A stretch of 64,000 nt of DNA from Streptococcus oralis subsp. dentisani. GTDB taxonomy: Bacteria; Bacillota; Bacilli; Lactobacillales; Streptococcaceae. This document shows positions 53,012 through 64,000 of the stretch, piece after piece; the first letter of the stretch is position 1, and each line of letters opens with the position of its first letter. The position numbers and the translations under genes are program-made. The stretch is taken from the NCBI RefSeq assembly GCF_007475365.1, contig NZ_CP034442.1, positions 372,001 through 436,000 on the forward strand, given 5' to 3'. The notes beneath the pieces were generated by a model, which was given only the letters and a program-made list of their open reading frames with translations, ran no database searches and had not been told where the DNA came from.

Positions 53012-54353
53012 AGATATTAGACAAACGATTCTGACCAGTGATTTTATCTTTATTTTGATTTTGCTGGGCTTTATCTTGGTGGTCACCTTGCTATTGCTAG
53101 AAAATCGCCGTGATAATATTCGTCTAAAGCAGATTAATCAAAAAATTAAGGATTTGATTGCAGGGGATTATTCTCGAGTATTAGATATGCAGGGAAGTTC
53201 TGAAATTACCAACATTACCAATAACCTCAATGATTTGTCTGAGGTTATTCGTTTAACGCAGGAAAATCTGGAGCAAGAAACAAAAAGGCTTAACAGTATT
53301 CTTTCTTATATGACAGATGGAGTTCTTGCAACCAATCGCCGTGGTCAGATTACTATGATTAACGATATGGCTAAGAAACAGCTGGGTATCGTAAAAGAAG
53401 AAGCATTGAACAAAAGCATCCTAGAATTGCTTAAGATAGAGGAAGAGTATGAACTGCGTGACCTCATTACACAGATTCCCGAATTGATGATTGATTCCCA
53501 AAATGCTAATGGAGAATATCTTAGCCTTCGTGTGCGTTTTGCACTCATTCGTCGTGAGTCAGGTTTCATCTCTGGTTTGGTTGCCGTTTTACATGATACG
53601 ACCGAGCAGGAGAAGGAAGAACGCGAACGGAGACTCTTCGTTTCAAACGTGAGTCATGAGTTGAGGACTCCTTTGACGAGTGTTAAATCTTATCTTGAAG
53701 CCTTAGACGAGGGAGCCTTATATGATCCTGTTGCTCCTGATTTTATCAAGGTTTCGCTTGATGAAACCAACCGTATGATGCGGATGGTGACAGATCTCTT
53801 GCATCTCTCTCGTATTGATAATGCGACCACTCAGTTGGATGTGGAATTGATTAATTTTACAGCCTTCATCACCTTTATCCTCAATCGTTTCGATAAGATG
53901 AGGAGCCAGGATGAAGAGAAAAAATATGAGCTGGTTAGAGATTACCCAATCAATTCAGTTTGGATCGAGATCGATACTGATAAGATGACCCAGGTGATTG
54001 ATAATATTCTTAACAATGCTATCAAGTACTCACCAGATGGTGGGAAAATTACTGTCAGCATGAAAACTACTGATGACCAGATGATTTTATCCATAAAAGA
54101 CCAAGGTCTAGGTATTCCAAAGCAAGATTTGCCGAAGATTTTCGACCGCTTCTACCGTGTGGATCGTGCAAGAAGTCGTGCTCAAGGTGGTACTGGTCTA
54201 GGTTTGGCTATCGCCAAAGAAATCATCAAACAACACAATGGCTTTATTTGGGCCAAAAGTGAATACGGTAAGGGATCAACCTTTACCATCGTGCTCCCTT
54301 ATGATAAGGACGCAGTGAAAGAAGAAATATGGGAGGACGAAATAGAAGATTAG
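53004..54353 (+). CDS. vicK: Sensor histidine kinase VicK (WalK)
   Basis: A 449-residue kinase with a single N-terminal membrane segment (residues about 12-33), HAMP-like and PAS regions (about 35-205), the HisKA H-box [15 protein letters not shown] with phospho-His H218, and the HATPase domain with [14 protein letters not shown] and [12 protein letters not shown]. The single transmembrane segment with no large extracellular domain is characteristic of the streptococcal version; B. subtilis WalK has two. It ends 1 nt before vicX's start region. Confidence 0.97.
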   Translation: MIEDIRQTILTSDFIFILILLGFILVVTLLLLENRRDNIRLKQINQKIKDLIAGDYSRVLDMQGSSEITNITNNLNDLSEVIRLTQENLEQETKRLNSILSYMTDGVLATNRRGQITMINDMAKKQLGIVKEEALNKSILELLKIEEEYELRDLITQIPELMIDSQNANGEYLSLRVRFALIRRESGFISGLVAVLHDTTEQEKEERERRLFVSNVSHELRTPLTSVKSYLEALDEGALYDPVAPDFIKVSLDETNRMMRMVTDLLHLSRIDNATTQLDVELINFTAFITFILNRFDKMRSQDEEKKYELVRDYPINSVWIEIDTDKMTQVIDNILNNAIKYSPDGGKITVSMKTTDDQMILSIKDQGLGIPKQDLPKIFDRFYRVDRARSRAQGGTGLGLAIAKEIIKQHNGFIWAKSEYGKGSTFTIVLPYDKDAVKEEIWEDEIED

Positions 54354-54354
54354 A

Positions 54355-55164
54355 ATGAGTGAAATAGGCTTTAAATATAGTATTTTAGCATCAGGTTCCA
54401 GTGGAAATTCCTTTTATCTGGAAACCCCAAAAAAGAAAATATTAGTGGATGCAGGCTTGTCAGGTAAGAAAATTACCAGTCTCTTGAGTGAAATCAATCG
54501 CAAGCCAGAGGATTTGGATGCGATTTTGATTACACATGAGCATTCCGACCATATTCATGGAGTCGGTGTGTTGGCTCGAAAGTATGGTATGGATCTTTAT
54601 GCCAATGAAAAAACCTGGCAGGCTATGGAAAATAGCAAGTACCTCGGCAAGGTGAATTCATCGCAGAAGCATATCTTTGAGATGGGCAAAACAAAAACCT
54701 TTGGCGATATCGATATTGAGAGTTTTGGTGTTAGCCATGATGCAGTCGCACCGCAGTTCTATCGCTTTATGAAGGATGATAAGAGTTTTGTCATGCTGAC
54801 CGATACAGGTTATGTCAGCGACCGTATGGCAGGAATTGTCGAGAATGCTGACGGTTACCTCATTGAGTCCAACCATGATGTGGAGATCTTGCGAGCAGGT
54901 TCTTATGCTTGGCGACTCAAACAGCGAATCTTATCTGATCTTGGTCACCTCTCTAACGAAGACGGTGCTGAGGCCATGATTCGTGCAATGGGAAATCGGA
55001 CCAAGAAAATCTACCTTGGGCATTTGTCCAAAGAAAACAATATCAAGGAGCTGGCTCATATGACCATGGTCAATCAGCTAGCACAAGCTGATCTGGGAGT
55101 AGGAGTAGACTTTAAAGTTTACGATACTTCCCCAGATACCGCAACACCACTGACAGATATATAA
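54355..55164 (+). CDS. vicX: VicX metallo-beta-lactamase-fold protein (WalJ/YycJ-like)
   Basis: A 269-residue MBL-fold protein of the YycJ/WalJ family, third gene of vicRKX. ILASGSSGNSFYLETPKKKILVDAGLSG is the family entry, THEHSDHIHGVGVLAR is the HxHxDH metal motif near 60-75, and DTGYVSDR and LGHLSKENN are further ligand motifs. Role proposed as nuclease-like accessory for genome integrity. Start 54355 is 1 nt after the vicK stop. Confidence 0.93.
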   Translation: MSEIGFKYSILASGSSGNSFYLETPKKKILVDAGLSGKKITSLLSEINRKPEDLDAILITHEHSDHIHGVGVLARKYGMDLYANEKTWQAMENSKYLGKVNSSQKHIFEMGKTKTFGDIDIESFGVSHDAVAPQFYRFMKDDKSFVMLTDTGYVSDRMAGIVENADGYLIESNHDVEILRAGSYAWRLKQRILSDLGHLSNEDGAEAMIRAMGNRTKKIYLGHLSKENNIKELAHMTMVNQLAQADLGVGVDFKVYDTSPDTATPLTDI

Positions 55165-55187
55165 AAAGAAGGCGAGTGCCTTCTTTT
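55164..55187. terminator. Bidirectional terminator
   Basis: AAAAGAAGGC and GCCTTCTTTT are perfect 10-nt arms around GAGT, between vicX and a convergent gene. Confidence 0.9.
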
Positions 55188-55195
55188 GTTGTCTT

Positions 55196-55543
55196 TTACA
55201 ATCCTGCAAATTCTTTGATTTCTTGAGCTGACATTGAGGAGTCGCAACGAACATTGATTTGACCATCTGCAACGTGGACAAAACCTGGTACAGTTGGAAT
55301 TCCATAACGTGAGCGGAAATCTTGTAAGGCTTCCAATTGGCTTGGTTCTTCACTATTGATGAAGTAGATGTGTGCTTTGGTTTCAGCTACGACACCTGCT
55401 AATGTACCAGCAAATTTACGGCAGTAAGGGCAAGTTTTACGACCGATGAAGAAGGTTGCTGTTTCTTTGTTATCAAGAGCTTCTTGAGCACGTGCAACTG
55501 TAGTCACTTCAAGGTCTTTAATATCTTCTAAAAATTGATTCAT
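55196..55543 (-). CDS. Thioredoxin-like protein, bacteriocin transport accessory (Bta/PedC) family
   Basis: A 115-residue thioredoxin-fold protein with the CxxC active site in GRKTCPYCRKFAGTLAG (CPYC) near residue 38, cis-Pro region GIPTVPGFVHV and no signal peptide. The PedC/BrcD-type family was named from bacteriocin operons, where it aids disulfide formation, but most streptococcal copies stand alone. Here no bacteriocin gene is adjacent. An RBS (AGAGG) precedes the ATG. Confidence 0.8.
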   Translation of the reverse strand: MNQFLEDIKDLEVTTVARAQEALDNKETATFFIGRKTCPYCRKFAGTLAGVVAETKAHIYFINSEEPSQLEALQDFRSRYGIPTVPGFVHVADGQINVRCDSSMSAQEIKEFAGL

Positions 55544-55613
55544 AAGAATACCTCTCTTTTTTTGATAAAACTAGTATGCCACAAAGTTTCTAAAATTGCT
55601 CGGATTTGATACG

Positions 55614-55645
55614 AAAAAAGATGAGATTGGTTGGTCTCATCTTTT
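55614..55645 (-). terminator. Terminator after pgm
   Basis: AAAAGATGAGA pairs with TCTCATCTTTT around TTGGTTGG; on the minus strand the stem is followed by a T-run. Confidence 0.82.
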
Positions 55646-55653
55646 ATAAAGCT

Positions 55654-57372
55654 TTATTTTACAAAGGCATTGATTTCTGCTTCGATGTTGGCAATCTTAG
55701 CTTGTGAATCTTCGTTGCTTTCACCCACAACGGCAATGTAGAACTTGATTTTTGGTTCTGTACCAGAAGGGCGAACTGCAATCCAAGAACCATCAGCAAG
55801 AGTGTATTTCAATACATCACTTGGAGGAGTTGTCAAGGTTGTAACAGTACCATCTGCAGCAGTAGAAGTTTGTGCTTTGAAGTCTTCTGTGATTGAGATT
55901 GCTGTAGCGTTAAATTCTTTCGGACCATTGTCACGGAATTTAGCCATAATCGCTTTGATTTGTTCAGCACCATCGACACCTGAAAGAGTTACAGAGATGG
56001 TCTTTTCAGCGTAGTAGCCGTACTCTTTGTAGATTTCTTCGATACCGTCAGCAAGAGTCAAACCACGTGAACGGTAGTAAGCAGCAAGCTCTGCAACAAC
56101 AAGAACAGCTTGGATAGCATCTTTATCACGTACGAATGGTTTGATTAAGTAACCGAAGCTTTCCTCAAATCCCATCATGTAGGTGTGATTGTGTTTTTCT
56201 TCAAATTCTTGAATCTTTTCAGCGATAAATTTGAAACCAGTCAAGACATTGAACATAGTTGCGCCGTAGCTCTCAGCAATCTTCGTTACCAAGTCAGTTG
56301 ATACGATAGACTTGCAGAGGGCTGCATTTGCAGGAAGAGTTCCTGCGTTTTTGTGGGCTTCCAAGATGTATTTAGCCATGATGGCACCGATTTGGTTACC
56401 TGAAAGGTTGAGGTAGCTACCATCTTTTTGAAGAACTTCAACACCAACACGGTCAGCGTCAGGGTCAGTTGCGACAAGTACATCAGCACCTACTTTACGG
56501 CCGAGTTCTTCAGCAAGGGCGAAGGCTGCTTGGCTTTCCGGGTTTGGAGATTTAACAGTTGAGAAGTCTGGGTCAGCAGTTGCTTGCGCTTCAACGACTT
56601 GAACAGAATCAAATCCGGCTTGGGCAAGAGCGCGACGGGCCAACATTTCACCAGTACCATGAAGTGGTGTGTAGACAATCTTCATGTCTTTACCAAATTC
56701 TTCGATCAAGGCTGGGTTGATGTTAACGTCTTTAACCTCTTTAAGGTATTCTACATCGACAGCTTCGCCGATAACTTCAATCAAGCCAGAAGCTTTTTCA
56801 GCTTCCACATCAGCAACTTCCACAGCAAATGGATTTTCGATAGCGCGGATGTAAGTCGTCAAGGCATCTGCATCGTGAGGAGGCATTTGTCCACCGTCTT
56901 CACCGTAAACCTTGTAACCGTTAAATGGTGCAGGGTTATGGCTGGCAGTAATCATGATACCTGCAAAACAGTTGAGGTGACGAACTGCAAATGAGAGTTC
57001 TGGAGTCGGACGAAGGCTTTCAAATACGTAAGATTTGATACCATGTTTTGCAAGAACTGCAGCGGATTCAAAGGCAAATTCTGGAGAGAAGTGACGGCTA
57101 TCGTAGGCAATTGCCACGCCGCGTTCTTTTTCATTTCCACCTTTTGACTCAATCAAACGAGCCAAACCTTCAGTCGCTTGACGGACAACATAGATATTGA
57201 TACGGTTAGTACCAGCGCCGATCAAACCACGCATACCAGCAGTACCAAATTCTAGATTGGTATAAAAGGCATCTTCCTTTGTTTTTTCGTCCATATTTTC
57301 CAAATCTTGACGAAGGTAGTCTGGAAGGTCAGCAAAATCTACCCATTTTTGATAACTTTCTTGGTAAGTCAT
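55654..57372 (-). CDS. pgm: Phosphoglucomutase / phospho-sugar mutase
   Basis: A 572-residue alpha-D-phosphohexomutase of the PgcA type, interconverting glucose-1-P and glucose-6-P for UDP-glucose, teichoic acid and capsule-type polymers. It has the catalytic phosphoserine loop ITASHNPAPFNGYKVYG near 144-160, metal-binding DPDADRVGVE near 300 and the C-terminal sugar-phosphate loop RPSGTEPKIKFY near 528. RBS (AAAGGAG) lies 5-6 nt before the ATG. Confidence 0.94.
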   Translation of the reverse strand: MTYQESYQKWVDFADLPDYLRQDLENMDEKTKEDAFYTNLEFGTAGMRGLIGAGTNRINIYVVRQATEGLARLIESKGGNEKERGVAIAYDSRHFSPEFAFESAAVLAKHGIKSYVFESLRPTPELSFAVRHLNCFAGIMITASHNPAPFNGYKVYGEDGGQMPPHDADALTTYIRAIENPFAVEVADVEAEKASGLIEVIGEAVDVEYLKEVKDVNINPALIEEFGKDMKIVYTPLHGTGEMLARRALAQAGFDSVQVVEAQATADPDFSTVKSPNPESQAAFALAEELGRKVGADVLVATDPDADRVGVEVLQKDGSYLNLSGNQIGAIMAKYILEAHKNAGTLPANAALCKSIVSTDLVTKIAESYGATMFNVLTGFKFIAEKIQEFEEKHNHTYMMGFEESFGYLIKPFVRDKDAIQAVLVVAELAAYYRSRGLTLADGIEEIYKEYGYYAEKTISVTLSGVDGAEQIKAIMAKFRDNGPKEFNATAISITEDFKAQTSTAADGTVTTLTTPPSDVLKYTLADGSWIAVRPSGTEPKIKFYIAVVGESNEDSQAKIANIEAEINAFVK

Positions 57373-57491
57373 TGAGCGTCTCCTTTATTGTAAATTCTTT
57401 TAATCGCTTTCATTATACCACGATTTATCATTTTAGTAAAACGTTAGCATAACTTTCTGAAAAAGCTTGAAATGAAATGGATTCTACAGTC

Positions 57492-57520
57492 TTGAACCCC
57501 TTAGGGAAACATGCTATACT
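57492..57520 (+). promoter_or_regulatory. Promoter of the ABC-F gene, predicted leaderless
   Basis: TTGAAC, a 17-nt spacer and TGC-TATACT; exactly 6 nt separate the -10 box from the ATG. Confidence 0.75.
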
Positions 57521-57526
57521 ACATAT

Positions 57527-59428
57527 ATGATTATTTTACAAGCTAATAAAATTGAACGTTCTTTTGCAGGTGAAGTCCTTTTTGATAATATCAATCTGCA
57601 AGTAGATGAACGAGATCGGATTGCCCTCGTTGGGAGAAATGGAGCGGGTAAGTCTACTCTTTTGAAGATTTTGGTTGGAGAAGAGGAGCCAACTAGTGGG
57701 GAAATCAATAAGAAAAAAGATATCTCTCTGTCTTACCTAGCCCAAGATAGCCGTTTTAAGTCTGAAAATACCATCTATGATGAAATGCTTCACGTCTTTG
57801 ATGACTTGTGTCGGACAGAGACACAACTGCGTCAGATGGAGTTGGAGATGGGTGAAAAGTCTGGTGAAGATTTGGATAAATTGATGGCAGATTATGATCG
57901 TTTATCAGAGAATTTTCGACAGGCTGGTGGCTTTACCTACGAAGCTGATATTCGAGCGATTTTGAATGGTTTCAAGTTTGATGAATCTATGTGGCAGATG
58001 AAAATTGCCGAGCTTTCAGGTGGTCAAAATACTCGTCTAGCACTGGCTAAAATGCTCCTTGAAAAACCAAATCTTTTGGTCTTGGATGAGCCAACCAACC
58101 ACTTGGATATCGAAACCATTGCCTGGCTAGAGAATTACTTGGTGAACTATAGCGGTGCCCTCATTATTGTCAGCCACGACCGTTACTTTTTGGACAAGGT
58201 TGCGACGGTTACACTGGATTTGACCAAGCATTCCTTAGATCGTTATGTAGGCAATTACTCTCGCTTTGTTGAGTTAAAGGAGCAAAAGCTAGCTACTGAG
58301 GCAAAAAACTATGAAAAACAACAGAAGGAAATCGCGGCTCTAGAAGACTTTGTCAATCGCAATCTAGTCCGAGCTTCAACGACCAAACGTGCTCAATCTC
58401 GCCGTAAACAACTAGAAAAAATGGAGCGTTTGGACAAGCCTGAAGCTGGCAAGAAATCAGCCAATATGACCTTCCAGTCTGAAAAAACGTCGGGAAATGT
58501 CGTTTTGACTGTTGAAAATGCGGCTATTGGCTATGATGGGGAAATATTGTCGGAGCCAATCAATCTGGACCTTCGTAAAATGAATGCTGTTGCGATTGTC
58601 GGACCAAATGGTATTGGCAAATCAACCTTTATCAAGTCGATAGTGGACCAGATTCCCTTTATCAAGGGTGAAAAGCGATTTGGGGCCAATGTTGAGGTGG
58701 GTTACTATGACCAGACTCAAAGCAAGTTGACACCAAGTAATACTGTTCTGGATGAACTTTGGAATGATTTTAAACTGACACCAGAAGTTGAAATCCGTAA
58801 TCGTCTTGGCGCCTTCCTTTTTTCAGGAGATGATGTCAAAAAATCAGTAGGCATGTTGTCTGGGGGCGAGAAAGCTCGTTTGCTTCTTGCCAAACTTTCA
58901 ATGGAAAACAATAACTTCTTGATTTTGGACGAGCCGACTAACCACTTGGATATTGATAGTAAGGAAATATTGGAAAATGCCTTGATTGATTTTGATGGGA
59001 CTTTGCTCTTCGTCAGCCACGACCGTTACTTTATCAATCGTGTGGCAACTCATGTTTTGGAATTGTCTGAGAACGGCTCAACCCTCTATCTAGGAGACTA
59101 TGACTACTATGTTGAGAAGAAAGCAGAAGTAGAAGCGAGTCAGAATGAGCAACCTTCAACTAGCAACAAAGAAAAAGAAGCAAGTCCAGCTAATGACTAC
59201 CAGGCTCAGAAAGAAAGTCAGAAAGAAGCCCGTAAGCTCATGCGCCAAATAGAGAGTTTAGAGGCTGAAATCGAAGAGTTAGAAAGTCAAAGCCAAGCCA
59301 TTTCTGAACAAATGCTGGAAACCAACGATGCTGAAAAGCTCATGGAATTGCAGACTGAACTGGACAAAATCAGCCACCGTCAGGAAGAAGCTATGCTTGA
59401 GTGGGAAGAATTATCGGAGCAGGTGTAA
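57527..59428 (+). CDS. ABC-F family ATPase
   Basis: A 633-residue soluble tandem ATPase. NBD1: Walker A GRNGAGKSTLLK near 35, signature LSGGQNTRLALAKML, LDEPTNHLDIETIAWLE. A charged linker (about 240-300) contains the ARTS-like basic helix, then NBD2: GPNGIGKSTFIK and LSGGEKARLLLAKLS, then LDEPTNHLDIDSKE. A C-terminal coiled coil (RKLMRQIESLEAEIEELE near 570-625) follows. ABC-F proteins act on the ribosome (antibiotic protection or translation rescue); the Uup/YdiF type fits, subtype not fixed. No membrane segments. Confidence 0.92.
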   Translation: MIILQANKIERSFAGEVLFDNINLQVDERDRIALVGRNGAGKSTLLKILVGEEEPTSGEINKKKDISLSYLAQDSRFKSENTIYDEMLHVFDDLCRTETQLRQMELEMGEKSGEDLDKLMADYDRLSENFRQAGGFTYEADIRAILNGFKFDESMWQMKIAELSGGQNTRLALAKMLLEKPNLLVLDEPTNHLDIETIAWLENYLVNYSGALIIVSHDRYFLDKVATVTLDLTKHSLDRYVGNYSRFVELKEQKLATEAKNYEKQQKEIAALEDFVNRNLVRASTTKRAQSRRKQLEKMERLDKPEAGKKSANMTFQSEKTSGNVVLTVENAAIGYDGEILSEPINLDLRKMNAVAIVGPNGIGKSTFIKSIVDQIPFIKGEKRFGANVEVGYYDQTQSKLTPSNTVLDELWNDFKLTPEVEIRNRLGAFLFSGDDVKKSVGMLSGGEKARLLLAKLSMENNNFLILDEPTNHLDIDSKEILENALIDFDGTLLFVSHDRYFINRVATHVLELSENGSTLYLGDYDYYVEKKAEVEASQNEQPSTSNKEKEASPANDYQAQKESQKEARKLMRQIESLEAEIEELESQSQAISEQMLETNDAEKLMELQTELDKISHRQEEAMLEWEELSEQV

Positions 59429-59430
59429 TA

Positions 59431-60294
59431 ATGGAACATCTTGGAAAGGTATTTCGTGAATTTCGAACTAGTGGGAAGTACTCCTTAAAAGAGGCGGCGG
59501 GCAATTCTTGCTCAACCTCTCAGTTATCTCGCTTCGAGCTTGGTGAGTCTGACCTAGCAGTTTCTCGTTTCTTTGAGATTTTGGATAATATTCACGTGAC
59601 CGTTGAAAATTTTATGGATAAGGCTAGAGATTTCCATAATCATGAACACGTTGCATTGATGGGACAAATTATTCCATTGTATTATTCAAATGATATTACA
59701 GGTTTTCAAAAGCTTCAAAAAGAACAGCTTGAGAAAGCCAAGAGTTCGACCAATCCCCTCTATTTTGAGCTGAATTGGATTCTGCTACAAGGCCTTATTT
59801 GTCAGAGAAATGCCAGTTACAGTATGGAACAGAGTGATTTGGATAAGGTAGCGGATTATCTTTTCCAAACAGAAGAGTGGACTATGTATGAGTTGATTCT
59901 TTTCGGAAATCTCTATACTTTCTACAATGTGGACTATGTGGCTCGGATTGGCAGAGAAGTCATGGAGCGAGAAGACTACTACAAAGAAATTGGTCGGCAT
60001 CGAAAACTTGTTTTGATTTTAGCTCTTAACTGTTACCAGCATTGTTTGGAAAATCGGTCCTTTGCGGATGCGGACTATTTTGAGGGCTATGTGGAGAAGT
60101 TGATTGGAAATGGTATCAAGCTTTATGAGCGCAATATTTTCCATTATCTCAAAGGTTTCGCCCTCTACCAGAGAGACTTGAAAGAAGAAGGTTGTAGCCA
60201 GATGCAGGAAGCCATGCATATTTTTGATGTGCTTGGACTTCCAGAGCAAGTGGCTTACTATCAGGAACATTATGAAAAATTTGTAAATCCTTAA
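59431..60294 (+). CDS. Rgg/GadR/MutR-family transcriptional regulator
   Basis: A 287-residue protein with an N-terminal HTH (GKVFREFRTSGKYSLKEAAGN, then SCSTSQLSRFELGESDLAVSRF) and a long helical, TPR-like C-terminal domain (about 70-285) typical of peptide-sensing Rgg regulators. Start 59431 (MEHLGKVFREF) follows GGAGCAGG; an ORF extending 10 residues upstream would overlap the ABC-F stop. It is 2 nt after the ABC-F gene and upstream of an MFS transporter with a short hairpin between. No short hydrophobic peptide gene was seen in the flanking 200 nt. Confidence 0.86.
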   Translation: MEHLGKVFREFRTSGKYSLKEAAGNSCSTSQLSRFELGESDLAVSRFFEILDNIHVTVENFMDKARDFHNHEHVALMGQIIPLYYSNDITGFQKLQKEQLEKAKSSTNPLYFELNWILLQGLICQRNASYSMEQSDLDKVADYLFQTEEWTMYELILFGNLYTFYNVDYVARIGREVMEREDYYKEIGRHRKLVLILALNCYQHCLENRSFADADYFEGYVEKLIGNGIKLYERNIFHYLKGFALYQRDLKEEGCSQMQEAMHIFDVLGLPEQVAYYQEHYEKFVNP

Positions 60295-60295
60295 A

Positions 60296-60313
60296 TTTCC
60301 CAAATAAGGGAAA
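60296..60313. repeat. Short inverted repeat between regulator and MFS gene
   Basis: TTTCCC-AAATAA-GGGAAA, directly after the regulator stop. It may be an operator or a weak hairpin; no T-run follows. Confidence 0.4.
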
Positions 60314-60373
60314 AATAAAGAGACTCCTTTCAGTTTTGATACAATAGTTTCAAAATTTGAGAGGAGTTTTTAT

Positions 60374-61552
60374 ATGAATCGACATGCAATCCAGTTGATT
60401 AGTCGTGGGGCTATTAATAAAATAGGGAATATGCTCTATGACTATGGAAATAGTGTTTGGTTAGCATCAATGGGAACGATAGGACAGACTGTTCTTGGTA
60501 TTTACCAAATTTCTGAACTCGTCACATCGATTCTGGTCAATCCCTTTGGCGGAGTGATTTCAGACCGATTTTCGCGTCGCAAAATTTTGATGACGACAGA
60601 CTTGATTTGTGGCATTCTCTGTTTAGCTATTTCTTTCATCAGAAATGATAGCTTGATGATTGCTGCTCTGATCTTTGCCAATATTGTTCAGGCGGTTGCC
60701 TTTGCATTTTCTCGTACAGCCAATAAAGCCATTATAACTGAGGTTGTAGAGAAAGACGAGATTGTGACCTATAATGCTCGCTTAGAGCTCGTTTTGCAGG
60801 TTGTAGGCGTTAGCTCCCCTGTACTTTCTTTCATCGTTTTACAATTTGCCAGTCTCCATATGACGCTTATTTTAGATGCCATTAGTTTTTTCATCGCATT
60901 TACATTAGTAGCTTTTCTCCCCCAAAAAGAGACTCAGGAACAAGAGAAAAAGACTTTCAGCTGGAAAAATATTTTTGCTGATATGAAAGAAGGACTTGGC
61001 TATATCTGGCGCCAGCAAGAGATCTTTTTCCTTTTGTTAGTAGCTTCCAGTGTTAATTTCTTTTTTGCAGCTTTTGAATTTCTCCTCCCTTTTTCAAATC
61101 GACTATACGGGGTAGAAGGAGCTTATGCGAGTATTTTGACTATGGGCGCTATTGGTTCGATTATCGGAGCTCTTCTAGCTAGTAAAATAAAGGCAAGTGT
61201 TTATAATCTTTTGATTCTATTGGCTTTGACTGGAGTTGGAGTTTTTATGATGGGATTGCCACTGCCAACTTTTCTTTCCTTTTCTGGAAATTTAGTTTGT
61301 GAACTGTTTATGACGATTTTTAATATTCACTTTTTTACTCAGGTGCAAACCAAGGTTGAGGGGGAATACTTGGGAAGGGTACTAAGCACAATTTTTACCT
61401 TAGCCATCCTATTTATGCCGATTGCAAAAGGCTTTATGACGGTGCTACCAAGTGTTCATCTCTCTTCTTTCCTGATAATTGGGAGCGGGGTTATTGCCCT
61501 GTCTTGTTTATCCCTCGTTTATGTACGAAGTCATTTTAAAAAAGAGTTATAA
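60374..61552 (+). CDS. MFS transporter
   Basis: A 392-residue protein with 12 predicted membrane segments and the MFS loop 2-3 motif NPFGGVISDRFSRRKILM near 55-70. The putative substrate is not assigned; the layout resembles multidrug or macrolide-type exporters (MefA-like class by general form). It follows the Rgg-like regulator, with its own TACAAT box about 30 nt before the ATG (GATACAATAG) and RBS GAGAGGAG, so regulation by that gene is plausible but unproven. Confidence 0.87.
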   Translation: MNRHAIQLISRGAINKIGNMLYDYGNSVWLASMGTIGQTVLGIYQISELVTSILVNPFGGVISDRFSRRKILMTTDLICGILCLAISFIRNDSLMIAALIFANIVQAVAFAFSRTANKAIITEVVEKDEIVTYNARLELVLQVVGVSSPVLSFIVLQFASLHMTLILDAISFFIAFTLVAFLPQKETQEQEKKTFSWKNIFADMKEGLGYIWRQQEIFFLLLVASSVNFFFAAFEFLLPFSNRLYGVEGAYASILTMGAIGSIIGALLASKIKASVYNLLILLALTGVGVFMMGLPLPTFLSFSGNLVCELFMTIFNIHFFTQVQTKVEGEYLGRVLSTIFTLAILFMPIAKGFMTVLPSVHLSSFLIIGSGVIALSCLSLVYVRSHFKKEL

Positions 61553-61605
61553 TTTCTCTTTTTTAGAAAATATTTCTCCACAATCCATTTTTCAGTCCTT
61601 CTCTA

Positions 61606-63600
<1,995 letters not shown>

Positions 63601-63623
63601 AGAATAGTTGAGAACTAGGTGTT

Positions 63624-63642
63624 AGATAGTCTCAAACTATCT
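63624..63642. repeat. Short hairpin after ligA
   Basis: AGATAGT-CTCAA-ACTATCT, 24 nt after the ligA stop, without a clean T-run; a weak terminator at most. Confidence 0.4.
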
Positions 63643-63747
63643 CTCCTGATGTGTTTTGACATGGTTAAAATCTGTTGTCCATCGTGATGAAATGCCAACT
63701 GAATCCATCAGAATCAAATAAAATTAAAATAGGAATTAGGAAAAAAC

Positions 63748-64000
63748 ATGTACAATTATCCCGTTCTTCTCCATTTTCATAGAAAAAATGGAGATTATAC
63801 AGCTTGCTCATTTAGCACAGACCGAGATGAAAACAAAAACCCTTTAACTTCAGAGACCACTTATTTTGGTCTTCAGTTTTCTTTTACCGTGACCAGTCAG
63901 GAAAAGGTGGATAGTTTCACCTTCAAAGCCGAGATAGATGGTGTATTAAAAGAATATCTTGTACGTTTTAACTACTATCCCTTGCTGACAGAAGCATGGA
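63748..64000 (+). CDS. Type I pullulanase-like protein, N-terminal part (runs off right edge)
   Basis: The 84 visible codons start MYNYPVLLHFHRKNGDYTACSF and continue through TTYFGLQFSFTVTSQEKVDSFTF. The start matches the N-terminal domain of streptococcal type I pullulanases, which debranch alpha-1,6 links in glycogen or starch, and the position after ligA agrees with mitis-group gene order. No signal peptide is seen, so an intracellular enzyme. The RBS region (AGGAATTAGG) is weak. The catalytic domain is outside the window. Confidence 0.65.
   Translation, partial: MYNYPVLLHFHRKNGDYTACSFSTDRDENKNPLTSETTYFGLQFSFTVTSQEKVDSFTFKAEIDGVLKEYLVRFNYYPLLTEAW

Overview
The window is a 64 kb piece of a low-GC Gram-positive chromosome. 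Its gene content and protein sequences point to a Streptococcus of the mitis group (S. mitis / S. oralis / S. pneumoniae relatives). The evidence is the vicR-vicK-vicX cluster with VicK His218, the prs / RelQ / nadK / rluD / pta block, rex next to a cysteine desulfurase operon, a MutY that lacks its Fe-S ligands, ligA followed by a pullulanase gene, and many TGN-extended -10 promoters. No rRNA, tRNA, CRISPR array or complete insertion sequence was seen. Species was not resolved.

Layout. 1-3.3 kb: the 3' part of smc, then ribF. 3.3-8.3 kb: an AT-rich accessory region. It holds a decayed type I restriction locus (hsdM 5' piece, hsdS 3' piece) with cargo between the pieces (a CD1845-type membrane protein found on conjugative elements, a VOC protein, a TfoX-N protein, a frameshifted gene), then an intact AbrB-type antitoxin / Doc toxin pair, then two more broken genes. 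8.3-8.9 kb: no large gene, but a well-formed promoter-RBS-terminator unit for a 16-residue Trp/Phe-rich peptide and a possible second small RNA. 8.9-13.8 kb: a permease operon (minus strand), tex, sprT-like and pspC-like genes. 13.9-19.7 kb: a DUF1430 bacteriocin-associated membrane protein with its ABC ATPase, then a BceAB-like transporter preceded by a 36-residue ORF and a palindrome. 19.7-30.6 kb: VIT protein, two Cof hydrolases, ftsY, zwf, a glutamine-type ABC transporter, a CPBP protease and uvrB. 30.6-34.0 kb: an AT-rich insert with a DUF2971-like protein and two unknown membrane-associated proteins. 34.0-37.6 kb: a Nudix hydrolase and two vitamin modules, niacin (nadR + ECF niaX) and pantothenate/CoA (coaB, coaC, ECF panT). 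37.8-47.5 kb: fhs, pcrA, radC, an amidotransferase, rex, a cysteine desulfurase operon, prs and a CYTH protein. 47.6-55.2 kb: RelQ, nadK, rluD, pta, mutY and vicRKX. 55.2-64 kb: a thioredoxin-like protein, pgm, an ABC-F ATPase, an Rgg-like regulator with an MFS transporter, ligA and the start of a pullulanase gene.

How the genes work together. Most of the window is housekeeping: chromosome structure and repair (smc, uvrB, pcrA, radC, mutY, ligA), redox and cofactor supply (ribF, nadK, nadR/niaX, coaBC/panT, rex), one-carbon and central metabolism (fhs, zwf, pgm, pta, prs) and envelope signalling (vicRKX). Candidate regulatory sites were found for Rex (upstream of rex), PurR (upstream of fhs) and NadR (upstream of niaX).

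The most unusual signals are: six genes (ribF, tex, coaB, mutY, an ABC-F gene, ligA) whose -10 hexamer ends exactly 6 nt before the ATG, predicting leaderless mRNAs; the 16-residue aromatic peptide unit; a nine-A tract that puts the RBS-linked niaX start out of frame; the four-for-four loss of Fe-S ligands in MutY; and the decayed hsd locus with accessory cargo.
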